Source of the DNA: Semisulcospira habei
Taxonomy: Eukaryota > Mollusca > Gastropoda > Semisulcospiridae
Reading direction: 5' to 3'
Assembly: GCA_036245525.1 (NCBI GenBank)
Contig: BTPG01000002.1
Location: forward strand, 160,093,609-160,157,608
DNA: 64,000 nt
Part shown: piece after piece, positions 10,052 to 20,017 of the stretch
Layout of the letters: every line of letters begins with the position of its first letter
How positions within the stretch are numbered: the first letter of the stretch is position 1
Made by a program: the position numbers and the translations under genes
The notes under the pieces: model-generated
What the model saw: the letters and a program-made list of their open reading frames with translations, nothing else
Told to the model about the DNA's origin: nothing
Database searches by the model: none

Positions 10052-10261
10052 TTAACCCTTTACCGCCGATAAAAACTGAACACCTACATGCAGGAGGTAT
10101 AGATCCTCATGAGTCCCCGCAGTTGCGGGGGGGGGGGGGGGCTCATGAGGATCTATGTTTCTTGCTGAAACTGCTCCCTTTGACGGCTGGGGATCTTTCA
10201 CGTTAAATGTATGATAAATTTCATACACACAATATGCGTCCACTGGCAAGGAAGGGATTTT
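10052..10261 (+). mobile_element. TPA palindromic element
   Basis: TTAACCCTTTACCGCCG to GGCAAGGAAGGGATTTTA. In the hairpin the G run at the centre has expanded to about 16 residues, so the two arms no longer match in length. Right-half landmarks GGATCTTTCACGTTAAA and AATATGCGTCCACTGGC are present. Confidence 0.85.
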
Positions 10262-10272
10262 AAGCATCAGTG

Positions 10273-10488
10273 TTAACTCATTCATCCCGGCGCACGTATT
10301 TCCCAATTTTGGAGGCGTCATCTAATGACTATGCGGCACCAGTTGCAGGAGATGGATCGACCATGATAATTCAAGGGCAGTGCCAGATTAGCTTGGCGCC
10401 GACAGGCGCCAAGCTAATCTGGCACTACCCTTGAATTATTATGGTCGACCCATCTCCTGCTGTAGGGTGACACGACTGAATGGGTTAC
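10273..10488 (-). mobile_element. TPB palindromic element
   Basis: Begins TTAACTCATTCATCCCGGCG only 12 bp after the TPA copy ends. The core hairpin is perfect (AGATTAGCTTGGCGCC). The right end is CGACTGAATGGGTTAC, a one-base-changed TTAA. Confidence 0.85.
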
Positions 10489-10570
10489 AAATGCAGTGAA
10501 TGGTGAAGTTTCACCGCTGACTTACAAGTACATTTACCAGCGTTAAGGTCTATGGTTTCTGTAACTCGCT

Positions 10571-10784
10571 TCATTATCCCTTATAGCCATAGTCCACTTC
10601 TCAAATTTTGGAGGTGTTACCTAATGACTATGTACCAGCTGAAGGAGATTGATTGACCATGATAATTCAAGGGTAGTGCCAGATTAGCTTGGCGCCTTCA
10701 GGCGCCAAGCTAATCTGGCACTACCCTTGAATTATCATGGTCAAATTATCTCTTGCTGTAGGGACTCGTGGCTAAATGGGTTAA
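10571..10784 (-). mobile_element. TPB palindromic element
   Basis: About 214 bp ending GGGTTAA at 10784. The left end has decayed to TTATCCCTTATAGCC. The core is GCCAGATTAGCTTGGCGCC TTCA with its complement, flanked by the inverted ATTGACCATGATAATTCAAG. Confidence 0.8.
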
Positions 10785-11127
10785 CCTGTAAGGAAACATA
10801 CTGTTCGTTTATTTTTTTCGAAATTCTTTGATGCAGGTCCGCATCAGTATTATGCATTACACTACACCGCAGTATCTGATATAACGCGCGCGGGTCTCTG
10901 GCTCCCACAAGGCGGATGCCCGGTGATCAAGAGGTCCTCGGACTGTCATCAGCCGTGCGCGGGCCAGCTAAAGCTGACGGAGACCAAGGGTCTTTTGCTT
11001 ACCATGTGGCTGTACAAGTTTCGCAAGTACACAAGTAATGCATTCGCGAATAAAGCGGTCGGACTTCTTGGCTCCCTGGTACGAGATACGCTGAGGATGA
11101 CTAGTATCGTAAAATTGTTGCCGTCTT

Positions 11128-11306
11128 TTAACCCATTACATCCTGAGGCTGATTCGTTAAAATGTGCTTATTGTCCCTATGAAGGCTACATGACAGATTA
11201 GGAGATCGATGAACTGTTTTAGTTCAAGGGTGGTGCCAGAACAGCTTGGCGCCTGAGGCGCCAAGCTATTCTGGCACCCCATTTGTTTCAGAATGAAAAG
11301 GGTTAA
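11128..11306 (+). mobile_element. TPE palindromic element
   Basis: 179 bp, TTAACCCATTACATCCTGAG to CAGAATGAAAAGGGTTAA. The inner hairpin GGTGCCAGAACAGCTTGGCG is TPB-like, while the outer parts (AAATGTGCTTATTGTCCC, GAAGGCTACATGAC) are specific to TPE. Confidence 0.85.
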
Positions 11307-11401
11307 TTGGCCCACACGTTTGAGAATATGCTCCTCGTGATAGTACCGATCGGCCCCATTTCTCACCGTCTCCGTCCCCCACACGGAGAAATTATTAGGG
11401 C

Positions 11402-11775
11402 TTAAAGTACCATTACACATAAATGTGAAGACACGTTTCTACACCACTTGTGTTTATGTCTTGTCGACACACCTAATGAACTTTAACAGCAGTTTGGACA
11501 GGCAGCAACAGCACATGCGTAATCGCACTTATTTATTCTGTGCAGCCGTTAGCGTTTCAAACTATTACGTTTTAGCTGTTTCTCGTACTGATAGCACTGT
11601 ATTTATAGAACGGCGGTGTGGAGTCATTGTCAGGTTACTTGATATTAAGACGACGTGTGCTGAACTGGATTCTCTTGTGTCTAAATGAACCATAACTAGA
11701 CCTGTGTGTAGAGTTTCGTAATTGTTTGTCACAGAAGTGTGTCTTTGAACAGTTACGGCGGTAGTGGGCCTTTAA
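11402..11775 (+). mobile_element. X375 TTAA-ended dispersed repeat
   Basis: 374 bp from TTAAAGTACCATTACAC to GGTAGTGGGCCTTTAA. The reversed right end TTAAAGGCCCACTACC resembles the left end, so there is a short imperfect terminal inverted repeat. Copies: 20018-20399 (same strand) and 16483-16859 (opposite). No coding frame is shared between copies. Confidence 0.75.
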
Positions 11776-11962
11776 GCCTGAAGATGGTTACACAAAAGCA
11801 TGTCCTGTTTGCATGAATGCACCTTTTATCAACCCCATACATCTGGGAACACGATACAGAGATGCTGCCTGTGATAAAACAGATAGGCATTTCCTGGCTT
11901 TGTTGATCCTCAAATTTCAAACCTGTTTTCGTTTCACGAAGGGAAATACCTGCAGACAGCAG

Positions 11963-12012
11963 TTAACCCTTTGGCTGTCGGTAGCAGTTTTTGTCGCGAT
12001 GATTGCTGTTAA
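11963..12012 (+). mobile_element. TPC left half
   Basis: TTAACCCTTTGGCTGTCGG, then TAGCAGTTTTTGTCGCGATG. The hairpin ends at the centre and the right arm is absent. Confidence 0.75.
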
Positions 12013-12059
12013 AGACTGACAAATTTCCCGGAGAGCCGGGACAAATAAAATCTACTTGA

Positions 12060-12140
12060 CTTGAATGTCAGCAAAACGCATAGATCTTCATGGTTCCGGC
12101 CCTGCATCAGCGGGGGCTCATGAGGATGTACACTGCTTGC
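12060..12140 (+). mobile_element. degenerate TPA core
   Basis: CATAGATCTTCATGGTTCC and GCGGGGGCTCATGAGGATG remain. The central stem is scrambled. Confidence 0.5.
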
Positions 12141-12325
12141 GTGTGGATGTTTGCTTTGGTCTAGCAGTGATTGGGTTCAGTACTAAGCTGTGTGTAAAGA
12201 TGACTGTACATAATTCAGTGGAGCGCCACAATAGCCGCTCTGGAAATGCGTTTTTTGAAATCCCGCTGCGCCGTGAATGACAAAGACATTGTTGCTGACA
12301 GTAGGGTTTTAAAGAACCTTTCTCT

Positions 12326-12541
12326 TTAACCTCTTTACTGCTGAGAAATACTGAACCACCGAACTGCAAGAGGTATAGATCCTCATGAGCCCCCGCAATT
12401 GCGGGGGCCGCTCATGAGGATCTATGCCTCTTGCTGAAACTGTTTTGCATCCATTTTCCTTTAATGTCTGTGGATCTTTGAAGTTGAATTTACAATGATT
12501 TCGAAAACGCAATCTACACCCACTGGCAATAGACAGGCTAA
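12326..12541 (+). mobile_element. TPA palindromic element, complete
   Basis: Starts TTAACCTCTTTACTGCTGAG. The hairpin CCTCATGAGCCCCCGCAATT has an inserted CCG near the turn on the right arm. Landmarks TGGATCTTTGAAGTTGAATT and CACCCACTGGCAATAGAC follow, and the right TTAA has mutated. Confidence 0.85.
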
Positions 12542-12659
12542 AAAAGTGTACATATGGCGACGAATCAAGATCAATTACTTTGTATTAGGACGCATTTCAG
12601 ATTTCACACATTCTGCTGCAGGAACGAAATCCGCTAATTTTGAATTTGCCCCTTGAAGA

Positions 12660-12825
12660 CTGTGTTACACTTTTGGAAACAGATCGAGCGTCATAGTTCA
12701 AGGGTTGTGCCAGAATAGCTTGGCGCCTGTGGGCGCCAAGCTATTCTGGCACAACCCTTGAACTATCACGCTCGATCCTTGTCTTGCCGTAGCGTGTCGG
12801 AGTTGAATGAGTTAACATATTCGAG
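12660..12825 (+). mobile_element. TPB element with re-matched arms
   Basis: The hairpin from GATCGAGCGTCATAGTTC to its complement carries GAGCGT where most copies have GACCAT, and both arms have the change. Ends TTGAATGAGTTAA at 12825. The left terminus is not recognisable. Confidence 0.75.
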
Positions 12826-12843
12826 ACGTGCTGCGTTCCGCGG
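12822..12843 (+). mobile_element. TPD left-end fragment
   Basis: TTAACATATTCGAGACGTGC, sharing TTAA 12822-12825 with the end of the TPB copy. Confidence 0.6.
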
Positions 12844-12849
12844 ACTCTG

Positions 12850-13205
12850 GATTTCGACTGTTAGGGCACAACGTGTACGGTGTTAATCCCCAGCCACGGA
12901 CGTATCTAGAACACTTGTTTTGCACACTCAGATGACAAATTATAGCTAGCCCTTACGCATAAAATCATGTTCCCCAGCGTGAGACGGTATGAGTGTCGAT
13001 TTTTCTACGGTACACGCAAAATGAATGTACATAAAGGCAAACACTTTCTGTAATAAATCACGAGTGGGTAAAATAAACGTCCCCCCGGAATCGTGCGTAA
13101 GTGAGCTTAGTAACCCAATACCCTTGCAACCCTAAGCAGGAAGTTCAAGTTTAACCCTACTGTGCATGCAGCCATCGGTATTGTAAACAGGCAAGGCATG
13201 GGCAA
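12850..13205. other. no recognisable feature
   Basis: Unique-looking sequence with no repeat family seen. Confidence 0.4.
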
Positions 13206-13210
13206 GGCGA

Positions 13211-13425
13211 TTAACCCCCTGACGGCCAAGAAAAGGCCAACACTACCCAAATGCAAGAGACATAGATCCTCATGTGCGCCCGCAGTTGCGGGGGGCTCAT
13301 GAGAATCTATGCCTCTTGCTGGCACCACTTTGATTGCACGTCCCCAAGACGGCAGGAGCTCTTTGACGTGGAATTAACAACAATTAAGAAACACAGTCTG
13401 CGTCGGCTGGCAGTGACGGGGTTAA
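13211..13425 (+). mobile_element. TPA palindromic element, complete
   Basis: 215 bp from TTAACCCCCTGACGGCCAAG to CTGGCAGTGACGGGGTTAA. The hairpin has GTGCGCCCGCAGTTGCGGGG at its centre, one arm mutated. Confidence 0.85.
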
Positions 13426-13615
13426 TATAGAAACCGTCGTTAAACAGGCCTAGTAACTCAATACTGTTACTACCTAGGACGTTTAATTTAAATGAGTATC
13501 TCCAGTTAATTTCTGTATCTAATCCTACAGACTTTAAGTCAAGTCCTCCGCGCTAATCCTCTTAGAATGTGACGCGATTTTTCTCCGAGCCACTTGGGCA
13601 CTACTTGTTAAGTAA

Positions 13616-13690
13616 ATCGGCCCACCTGCAAGAGGCATAGATTCTCATGAATCTCTGCGGCAGACTCATGAGAATCTATACCACTTGATT
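13616..13690 (+). mobile_element. TPA core, shortened hairpin
   Basis: GGCATAGATTCTCATGAATC pairs with GACTCATGAGAATCTATACC. Both arms share the ATTCTCATGA variant and the central GC stem is reduced to CTGCGGCAG. Confidence 0.7.
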
Positions 13691-13799
13691 ACATTCACCA
13701 TGTATCCGCATCTACCTGCATCATTGATCTTGAAAGTCACCCGGACTTGTTTTTTTCTTTATATTTATTGGCAACTTAGACACATTTTTTTTTTAAAGT

Positions 13800-13895
13800 T
13801 CACATCGCCCCACCCTAAATTTTAGCAAGATGCATAGATTCTCATGAGCCCCTGCAGTCGCGGGGGCTCGTGAGAATCTATACATCTTGCTGGTA
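13800..13895 (+). mobile_element. TPA core
   Basis: AGATGCATAGATTCTCATGA and its complement around CCCCTGCAGTCGCGGGGG. Both arms carry ATTCTC and TGCAT-type changes relative to the majority copy. Confidence 0.75.
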
Positions 13896-14084
13896 GGAAT
13901 CAGAATCTGCTGTATTTACATATCTGGAGGAAGGATGAATAAATAAGGATTTAGGGATTTGCGCCTGTGATTTTAGGAAGAAGTTTACACCCCACCCCAC
14001 TTTTCCTGTCTGACTCACAACCACACGACCACCCAGGGTGGAGAAAAGATGAGGTGACATGTAAATGTGGATTCTACATACACC

Positions 14085-14101
14085 CGGCACGCACACACGC
14101 A

Positions 14102-14159
<58 letters not shown>
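14085..14159. repeat. (GCAC)n and (CA)n microsatellite
   Basis: About six GCAC units then about 20 CA units. Confidence 0.95.
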
Positions 14160-14160
<1 letters not shown>

Positions 14161-14231
14161 CGGTGTATTCAGAACTTTACTCAGCTTCACAACCCGCCCC
14201 TTTCCCGCGTACTAGCACACCACCCCATCTC

Positions 14232-14351
14232 TGCCCCTTGCTGAAACCACTAGGTATCCACGTTCTTTTGACATCGAGGGATCTATGGTGTTGAATTTAC
14301 GACTTCACCCAAAAACCCACGATCTGCGTCTACTGACAGTCAAGGGGTTAA
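14232..14351 (+). mobile_element. TPA right half
   Basis: Starts at the hairpin exit CCCCTTGCTGAAACCACT and runs through GATCTGCGTCTACTGACAG to GGGGTTAA at 14351. The left half and hairpin are missing. The adjacent microsatellite may have replaced them. Confidence 0.7.
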
Positions 14352-14589
14352 ATTGTTCCTTTGTGGGACAAGTATTTTAAAAAACTTATTTTTTACTTGA
14401 TTTAGCTGCGCGCACACAAGCCTAAGCGCGTTAACAACCCCCGCCCAACTTCAGACAGGACAGCAGAGAAGAAACCCGGCAACTTTAGATGACATCTCAG
14501 ACCAACAAGGTGACTGCTAAGCGTGTAAAATGCAAGGAAAACCCAACAAAGAAAGAAACACGCTTATAAAGAACAAGTAAAAACACGAG

Positions 14590-14801
14590 TTAACCCATTA
14601 CATCCTAAGGCTAATTTCTTTAAAACTTGCTTATATTGTCTTATGCAGGCTACATTACGGATTAGTAGATCAACCATGTTAGTTCAAGGGTGGTGCCAGA
14701 ATAGTTTGGCGCCTGAGGCGCTAAGCTATTCTGGCACCACCCTTGAACTATCATAGTTTCATTTATTTCAAGCCGTAGTTTATCAGTATGAAAAGGGTTA
14801 A
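14590..14801 (+). mobile_element. TPE palindromic element, complete
   Basis: 212 bp, TTAACCCATTACATCCTAAG to TATGAAAAGGGTTAA. The core hairpin GGTGCCAGAATAGTTTGGCGCC has one unpaired change. Confidence 0.85.
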
Positions 14802-14885
14802 AGAAAGAAACACACAGAAAAGACAAGTATAACACAATGTATTGTGTTGTACTTGTCTTTTCTAAGCGTGTTTCTTTTCCTGTTT
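14802..14885. mobile_element. PQ palindrome
   Basis: AAGAAAGAAACACACAGAAA, then AGACAAGTATAACACAATG, with a complement ending AAGCGTGTTTCTTTT. It abuts the TPE copy. Related sequence lies at 14535-14590, 19690-19865 and 31640-31766. Confidence 0.7.
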
Positions 14886-14983
14886 GGATTATCTTTTCAT
14901 AGTTCTAATATCGTCAAAAGATGCAAATAACATAATATCAATTCTTTCTTATCTACTGCAACTTGCATGAACCGCGCCCGTGA

Positions 14984-15041
14984 CGTGTGTGTTTTCTGCT
15001 GGTCTGCGAGTTGGGTCCAAAATCACAGACCAGCACACATA
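14984..15041. mobile_element. PF hairpin with reduced centre
   Basis: TTTTCTGCTGGTCTGCGAG pairs with the complement of TCACAGACCAGCACACAT. The CCTTACGG centre is largely lost. Confidence 0.65.
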
Positions 15042-15465
15042 TCTGATCCCTCCCCCCCCCCCCCCCAGACCACCACCACCCACCCCCTTCATATTCTTTG
15101 TCAATAGTGCGACATGCCTCGCCCCCCTCTGTTTAACATTCATTCGTTCGTATCCAATTGTCATTTGAAAAGAATAATTACATGCCTTCTTGCATAAGGT
15201 CGTGTTAACCTTACTCAGCAATTGCTCTCATCGCGCCTCGAGGTAAAAGTACTGCAATTTCACGCTCGACTGCCTTCACATTGTCCTGGGTTGTGCTGGA
15301 ACGCGCTTTGTAACCAGAACTTCTAAACAAAAAGCACGCACACGTATACATCTAGCCTTTATTGCGTGACAACGGGTTGAGCCATTCTTTAGAATAGTAG
15401 AGACCCGTGTCTCGTAACCGATCTCGACACTGACAACCACTTTCAATGGATACTGTCCCAAAGAG

Positions 15466-15566
15466 CAAAAGGTCAAAGGACCGAGGTCGGCGGTCGTTGG
15501 CCCGCGTACTGATGTGCGCGGACCAACGACCGCCGACCTTGGCCCTACAGCCTTTACTTGCTGGTG
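15466..15566. mobile_element. PG hairpin element
   Basis: GGTCGGCGGTCGTTGGCCCG and its near-perfect complement. Outer words AGCAAAAGGTC and GCCTTTACTTGCTGG match the PG ends. Confidence 0.75.
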
Positions 15567-15614
15567 TGTTTTTGCTGAATTATACGTTTTTCCTCGATTT
15601 TAAAGTCAGTACCT

Positions 15615-15752
15615 GTCGCAATTGAAGAAATTGAAATATGAAATGAAGATTGCGGTAACAAAATAATTAGTTTTCGTGTGTACGAAAACACAAAAACTAA
15701 TTATTTTGTTACCGCAATCTTCATTTCATATTTCAATTTCTTCAATTGCGAC
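15615..15752. repeat. 138-bp near-perfect palindrome
   Basis: 60-bp arms (15615-15674 and 15693-15752) beginning GTCGCAATTGAAGAAATTG appear identical base for base. They are separated by an 18-bp spacer that can itself fold (TTTTCGTGTGTACGAAAA). It matches none of the other palindrome families here. It could extrude a cruciform or, if transcribed, form a long hairpin RNA. Confidence 0.85.
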
Positions 15753-15779
15753 AATAAAGTTAATATTATAAATACATGT

Positions 15780-15816
15780 ACGCACATACATACGCACACA
15801 CGTACGCAAGCACGCA

Positions 15817-15892
<76 letters not shown>
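15780..15892. repeat. (CA)n microsatellite
   Basis: Imperfect ACGCACAT/GCAAGCA units followed by about 36 CA units. Confidence 0.95.
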
Positions 15893-15898
<6 letters not shown>

Positions 15899-16243
15899 GA
15901 CATTCACCATAAAAACACAGGTGACCAATTATTGTTAACAACTGTCGACAAAGCGCGAAATTCGATAGAAGCAAATAGCACATTAATGCTTGGCATTTAA
16001 CCTTTGGTAAATAAGCTTGGGATTTTATTATCGGGCCGCATTCATTAATGTCCGTATGATGACCTCCGAGATCAAAGTGCGGAAATCTATATACAAATGG
16101 AAGCCATACGATATCGAGGGTGAATTGTTAGAGCATGGTACTATATTATGCCCCATTCCCTCGCCCCCACCACCACAAGCCCAACCTCGTTCCTTGTCTC
16201 TGCAGTGGCCATGCCTCGCGCTATGAAAACATCAGTGATACCC

Positions 16244-16347
16244 TTAACCCTTTGGGTGTCGATAGCGGTTTTAGTTGCAATGATTCCTGTAGGCCTCGGA
16301 ATCATCGCGACTAAAACCGCTATCGATGCCGATACCCAAAGGGTTAA
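16244..16347. mobile_element. TPC palindromic element, complete
   Basis: 104 bp, TTAACCCTTTGGGTGTCGAT to its complement. Both arms read ATAGCGGTTTTAGT. The right arm has a small insertion (GATGCCGATA). A further AAAGGGTTAA lies 25 bp beyond. Confidence 0.9.
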
Positions 16348-16374
16348 AGCGACCTGCACCAGGCAACAAAAGGG

Positions 16375-17033
16375 TTAATCGGTCACAAGATCTCCCTTAA
16401 TAAATCTTTTTAGTACGCTTTACAGTAACGCTGCACAAAAGGGCTAACCTAACTTGTGAAGTTTAAATGCCATATGAAAATCTTGAAGGTCAACTACCGC
16501 CTTAACTGTTCAAAGAAACACTTCTGTAACAGATGGTTGCAAAACGCTACACACAGGTCTAATTATGATTCATTTACACACAGGACAATCCAATTCAGCA
16601 CACGTCGTCTTTATATCAAGTAATGACTTTACTCCATTCTAGAAATACACCGCTATCAGTGCGAGAAACGGCTAAAGATAGATTGACACGCTAACGGCAG
16701 CGCAGCGGAAAAAAATAAGTGCGATTAGACCTACTGACGCGTCTGCTTTTCCTGCGTGTCCAAACTGCTGGTAAAGTTTATTAGGTGTGTCGACAAGATA
16801 TAACAAAACATAATGGTGCTGAAAATGTGTCTTCCGATTTATGCGTAATGGTACTTTAACTGCTCTTATTCTCTCTGTACATCTACTCGTGCCAGGGACA
16901 GTAGAAAACTTCTGTTACGTATGCATACTGACATAGATTGTGAAAAAAGTAGAAAACCCTAGTTGATGCAAGGCAACATTGTTAAGTCATTGATTCGGCA
17001 AATCTTAACAATCAAAGCCCACCATGGAGCAGA
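16375..17033 (+). repeat. Y dispersed repeat, split by X375
   Basis: Sequence either side of X375 matches repeats at 31255, 34045 and (partly inverted) 44010. Shared words include CACAAAAGGGCTAAC, CTTCTGTTACGTATGCAT, CATAGATTGTGAAAA and AATCAAAGCCCACCATGGA. The function is unknown. Confidence 0.6.
16483..16859 (-). mobile_element. X375 element nested in Y repeat
   Basis: Reverse-oriented copy of the 11402 element, ending GCGTAATGGTACTTTAA. The other end, TTGAAGGTCAACTACC, is a mutated TTAA end. Its absence from the Y copy at 34045 shows that it inserted later. Confidence 0.7.
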
Positions 17034-17155
17034 TCTTTTTTGGAAATATCTTGACTGCTATTGACGATATACTGCTCAGCAGAAAAGACGTAGTTACGCG
17101 TATTTTCTGCCGAGCAGTGTCGTCAGTAGCAGTCAATGGGGTTACATTTTTTTTT
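17034..17155. mobile_element. PJ hairpin element
   Basis: CTTGACTGCTATTGACGATA and CTGCTCAGCAGAAAAGACG pair with their complements across a short loop, ending AGTCAATGGGGTTA. The same arms in tandem form the array at 35009-35660. Confidence 0.75.
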
Positions 17156-17159
17156 AATC

Positions 17160-17932
17160 CCGATTGGTTAGTTGGTTGTACATTGCTTAACGTCCCGACA
17201 GCAACAAGACTTTCTCAGGACGTGCCTACACTGCTTGTGAAAAAAAAAAACTAAACAGAATATTGAATGTATGTCGCCAGCCGGACTAATACGCTAAATA
17301 AACCTAAGACCATTTAGCAACACACATCCAATATCAAAAGCTACAGGCAGCGCAGACAGTAGGTAGATTGATTGTACATTGCTTAACGTCCCGACAGCAA
17401 CAAGGCTGTCTCAGGACGTGCCTGCACTGCTTGTGAAAAAATAAAAAAGAAACAGAACATTGAATGTATGTCGCCAGCCGGTCAAATACGTTAAATAAAC
17501 CTAACACATGGGGCCTAAATAAAGCTAAGACCATTTAGCAACACACATCCAATATCAAGAGCTACAGGCAGTGCAGACAGTAGGGAGAGTTTTAAAAAGG
17601 CAAATACAGGTGAATGGACAAAGGGTAGACAGAAACACATGCCCCAGAATAGAGAGAAAAACCCACCCTGTGGGGCTGACCAGGGTGACCCTGGGAACTA
17701 AAAAATACCTAACCCCACCCAAGTCCCCCAGGGCAGACCCGGGTGGGGGGGCAGACAGTAGGTAGAGTTTAAAAAAGGAAAAGACAGGTAAATGGACCAA
17801 TTGTAGATAGAAACACATGCCCCAGAATAGAGGAGAAAACCCACCCTGTGGGGCTGACCAGGTTGACCCTGGGAACTAAAAAGTAGTTAACCCCACCCAA
17901 GTCCCTCAGGGCAGACCCGGGTGGGGGATTTT
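17160..17932 (-). mobile_element. R380 retroposon cluster, three tandem units
   Basis: Unit 1 (about 17160-17363) has an internal deletion. Unit 2 (about 17364-17746) is nearly complete and matches 1769-2148. Unit 3 (about 17747-17932) is a 5' portion. On the minus strand the complete unit starts CCCACCCGGGTCTGCCCTG and ends GCAATGTACAATCAATC. Units join at CAGACAGTAGGTAGA, suggesting unequal exchange or head-to-tail insertion. Confidence 0.8.
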
Positions 17933-18078
17933 TTATCCCGAGGACTGACGCATCCAACCACTTCTAAAACTGTTAACAATAGACGAAGCTACTATTTCAT
18001 GTACGCCTATGTATTTGTAAACTGTGAATGCAGCACAGCGCTTAAGTAGGTGAAGGCACGCTAAAAGCAAAGCATGGA

Positions 18079-18276
18079 TTAACTCCTTACATCCTGACGA
18101 TGAAATTACCTTCTTTTTTTTAGATACGTCACATTTCTGGAGACATATCGACCATGAAAGTTCAAGGGTGGTGTCGGAATAGCTTGGCCCCTATAGGCGC
18201 CAAGCTATTCCGACACCACCCTTGAACTATCATGGTCGATCCGCATCCTGCTGCATGTCAGGGCTTTATGGATTAA
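18079..18276 (+). mobile_element. TPE palindromic element, complete
   Basis: 198 bp, TTAACTCCTTACATCCTGAC to CTTTATGGATTAA. The hairpin GTGTCGGAATAGCTTGGCCC pairs with GGCGCCAAGCTATTCCGACAC. Both arms carry TCGGAAT where most copies have CCAGAAT. Confidence 0.85.
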
Positions 18277-18279
18277 ATT

Positions 18280-18770
18280 GCGGTGTGTGTGCCTAAAAAT
18301 CCTAATGCAATTTATTTTTCACATGATGGTAACGCAAATTGTGCTTGTTGGCAGTTCGACCTGAGTGTTTCTCTATGTGGGAAACTCTTCGTACCCACTA
18401 CAAAACCTTTAACAAGCAGTGAACTGTAAAATACTTGAGGTCGGAATGCAATGTAGTAGTTATACTGCTGCCACCCCGAGTTTTTAAAACTCCTGTATCA
18501 TTCCCTTTAATAGAGGGAATGGAGTGACCGCTGGGAGCGTGAGGTATGAACACTTTCAGACAATTCACCGTGACGCTCGTGTGGTAGTGGCCATAAAAAG
18601 GCATACTCTAGTATTGACAGTTTGTATTGGCGTGCGCGAAGATGGAAGTGTCTGGATTTTATTGTGATGGTGCTAACTTCCACTTATGTGTCCATTAATG
18701 TCAATTACCGCAGCTCAGATAATGGATGGAGCGAACACCGCTAACCTGACGTGCAGGGCACATGCGTGCA
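18280..18770. other. no recognisable feature
   Basis: No repeat family or coding signal seen. Confidence 0.4.
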
Positions 18771-18774
18771 AGAG

Positions 18775-18818
18775 CGCGTGCGCATGCACGCAAACACACA
18801 TACACACACACATACACA

Positions 18819-18859
<41 letters not shown>

Positions 18860-18959
18860 GCACGCACACACCGTGCACTCACACACATACACACGCACAC
18901 ACCATACACACAAGCACACACCATACACTGACACACACACACACACACACACGCACGCA

Positions 18960-19025
<66 letters not shown>
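18775..19025. repeat. compound (CA)n microsatellite
   Basis: About 250 bp of CA units interrupted by GCAC, ACCATACACA and TCACACA variants, ending in about 30 uninterrupted CA units. Confidence 0.95.
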
Positions 19026-19027
<2 letters not shown>

Positions 19028-19528
19028 TGGGAAAACAGTGCTCAGGCTGCAAAGCTATCTCCTACAGCAGATGTCACAAATCCGGCCCCGCAGAGTCTGC
19101 GGATATCGTTCATCATATCTGATGTAGACCTACTATCATACACCTGACGTCTTTCGGATAAGGTAAGGTAAGGTAAGGCACACATTCCTGCAAAAAAAAT
19201 AAATTTATACTGAAGTGAGTTATGCCAGTGGCTTGATATACAAATAGTACCGCCAAAAGCGGCCATCGTTACGCAGTGGTAAACCTAACCGCACTTTATT
19301 AATGCATCCAGTAAAAGTATCCAAATTAAACACAACGTTGTTGGACAAAAGCTGAAGTTTCACATTATCATATTATAAATATACTGAATGCATTACTGAA
19401 TGTCACGCTAACATACCATACAAGCCCATCCAAAATCTGTATCCTATACGCAGTGTGACATGCTATCTATATACCACTGTCAACATCAGTAGGGAGATAC
19501 GCCGTGCGCCATGCTGTGACACTAATTG

Positions 19529-19655
19529 TGTGTGCTGGTCTGTGAATTTGGAATGTATTAATTAAGCGAAAAGAGTGCGGTTCTGTGATTTTGGACCTTA
19601 CGGCCATAAGGTCCAAAATCACAGATCAGCACTCTTTTCGCTTAATTAATACATT
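19529..19655. mobile_element. PF hairpin inside a larger perfect palindrome
   Basis: The PF stem (TCTGTGATTTTGGACCTTA and complement) is flanked by 27-bp perfect inverted arms (19552-19578, 19629-19655) beginning AATGTATTAATTAAGCG. These are not part of the PF consensus. A further PF left end, TGTGTGCTGGTCTGTGAATT, lies just outside at 19529. Confidence 0.8.
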
Positions 19656-19689
19656 ATATCCATTCAGTGTGACTTAGATCCACATATAT

Positions 19690-19865
19690 GTCATAGGGAA
19701 ACCCCATTGCGTATGACATACATGTACTAATAAATTCCCAACAAAGGAAAGTACAACACGATTTCTGACGTACGTGTCTTTTCTCTTTGTGTTTCTCTGT
19801 TGGGAATTTCTTTCGCATTTCGCACACTTGGCAGTCACCTTTTTGGTCTGGACTCCTTAAAATAT
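19690..19865. mobile_element. PQ-related hairpin
   Basis: AAATTCCCAACAAAGGAAAG pairs with the complement of TCTCTGTTGGGAATTTC. The downstream words GGCAGTCACCTTTTTGGTCT also follow the PQ copy at 31640. A short (TA)n lies at 19861-19876. Confidence 0.6.
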
Positions 19866-20017
19866 ATATATATATACTACACACCTGGTAAACGTAAACA
19901 AAGATCTACGTCGGCCTACTGCAGTCGTACAGTCCCAACTCCAAGCGTGGTACATGAATATGCAGCGATCGATACAGCTTACCTCAGGGTCATTTCAATA
20001 TATATGTACTCAAATCA

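Noticed and set aside
10870..10985. Possible PG element (GCGCGGGCC words)
   Set aside because: Only short G+C-rich words match. The arms do not pair and no PG end is visible.
13740..13800. Possible poly-T terminated RNA gene
   Set aside because: T-runs occur by chance in this AT-rich stretch. No internal promoter or fold is recognised.
18751..19127. Long open frames of Thr-His or Cys-Val repeats
   Set aside because: They are translations of (CA)n/(TG)n microsatellites. The same applies at 14067-14294, 15678-16000, 39904-40695 and 44961-45420.
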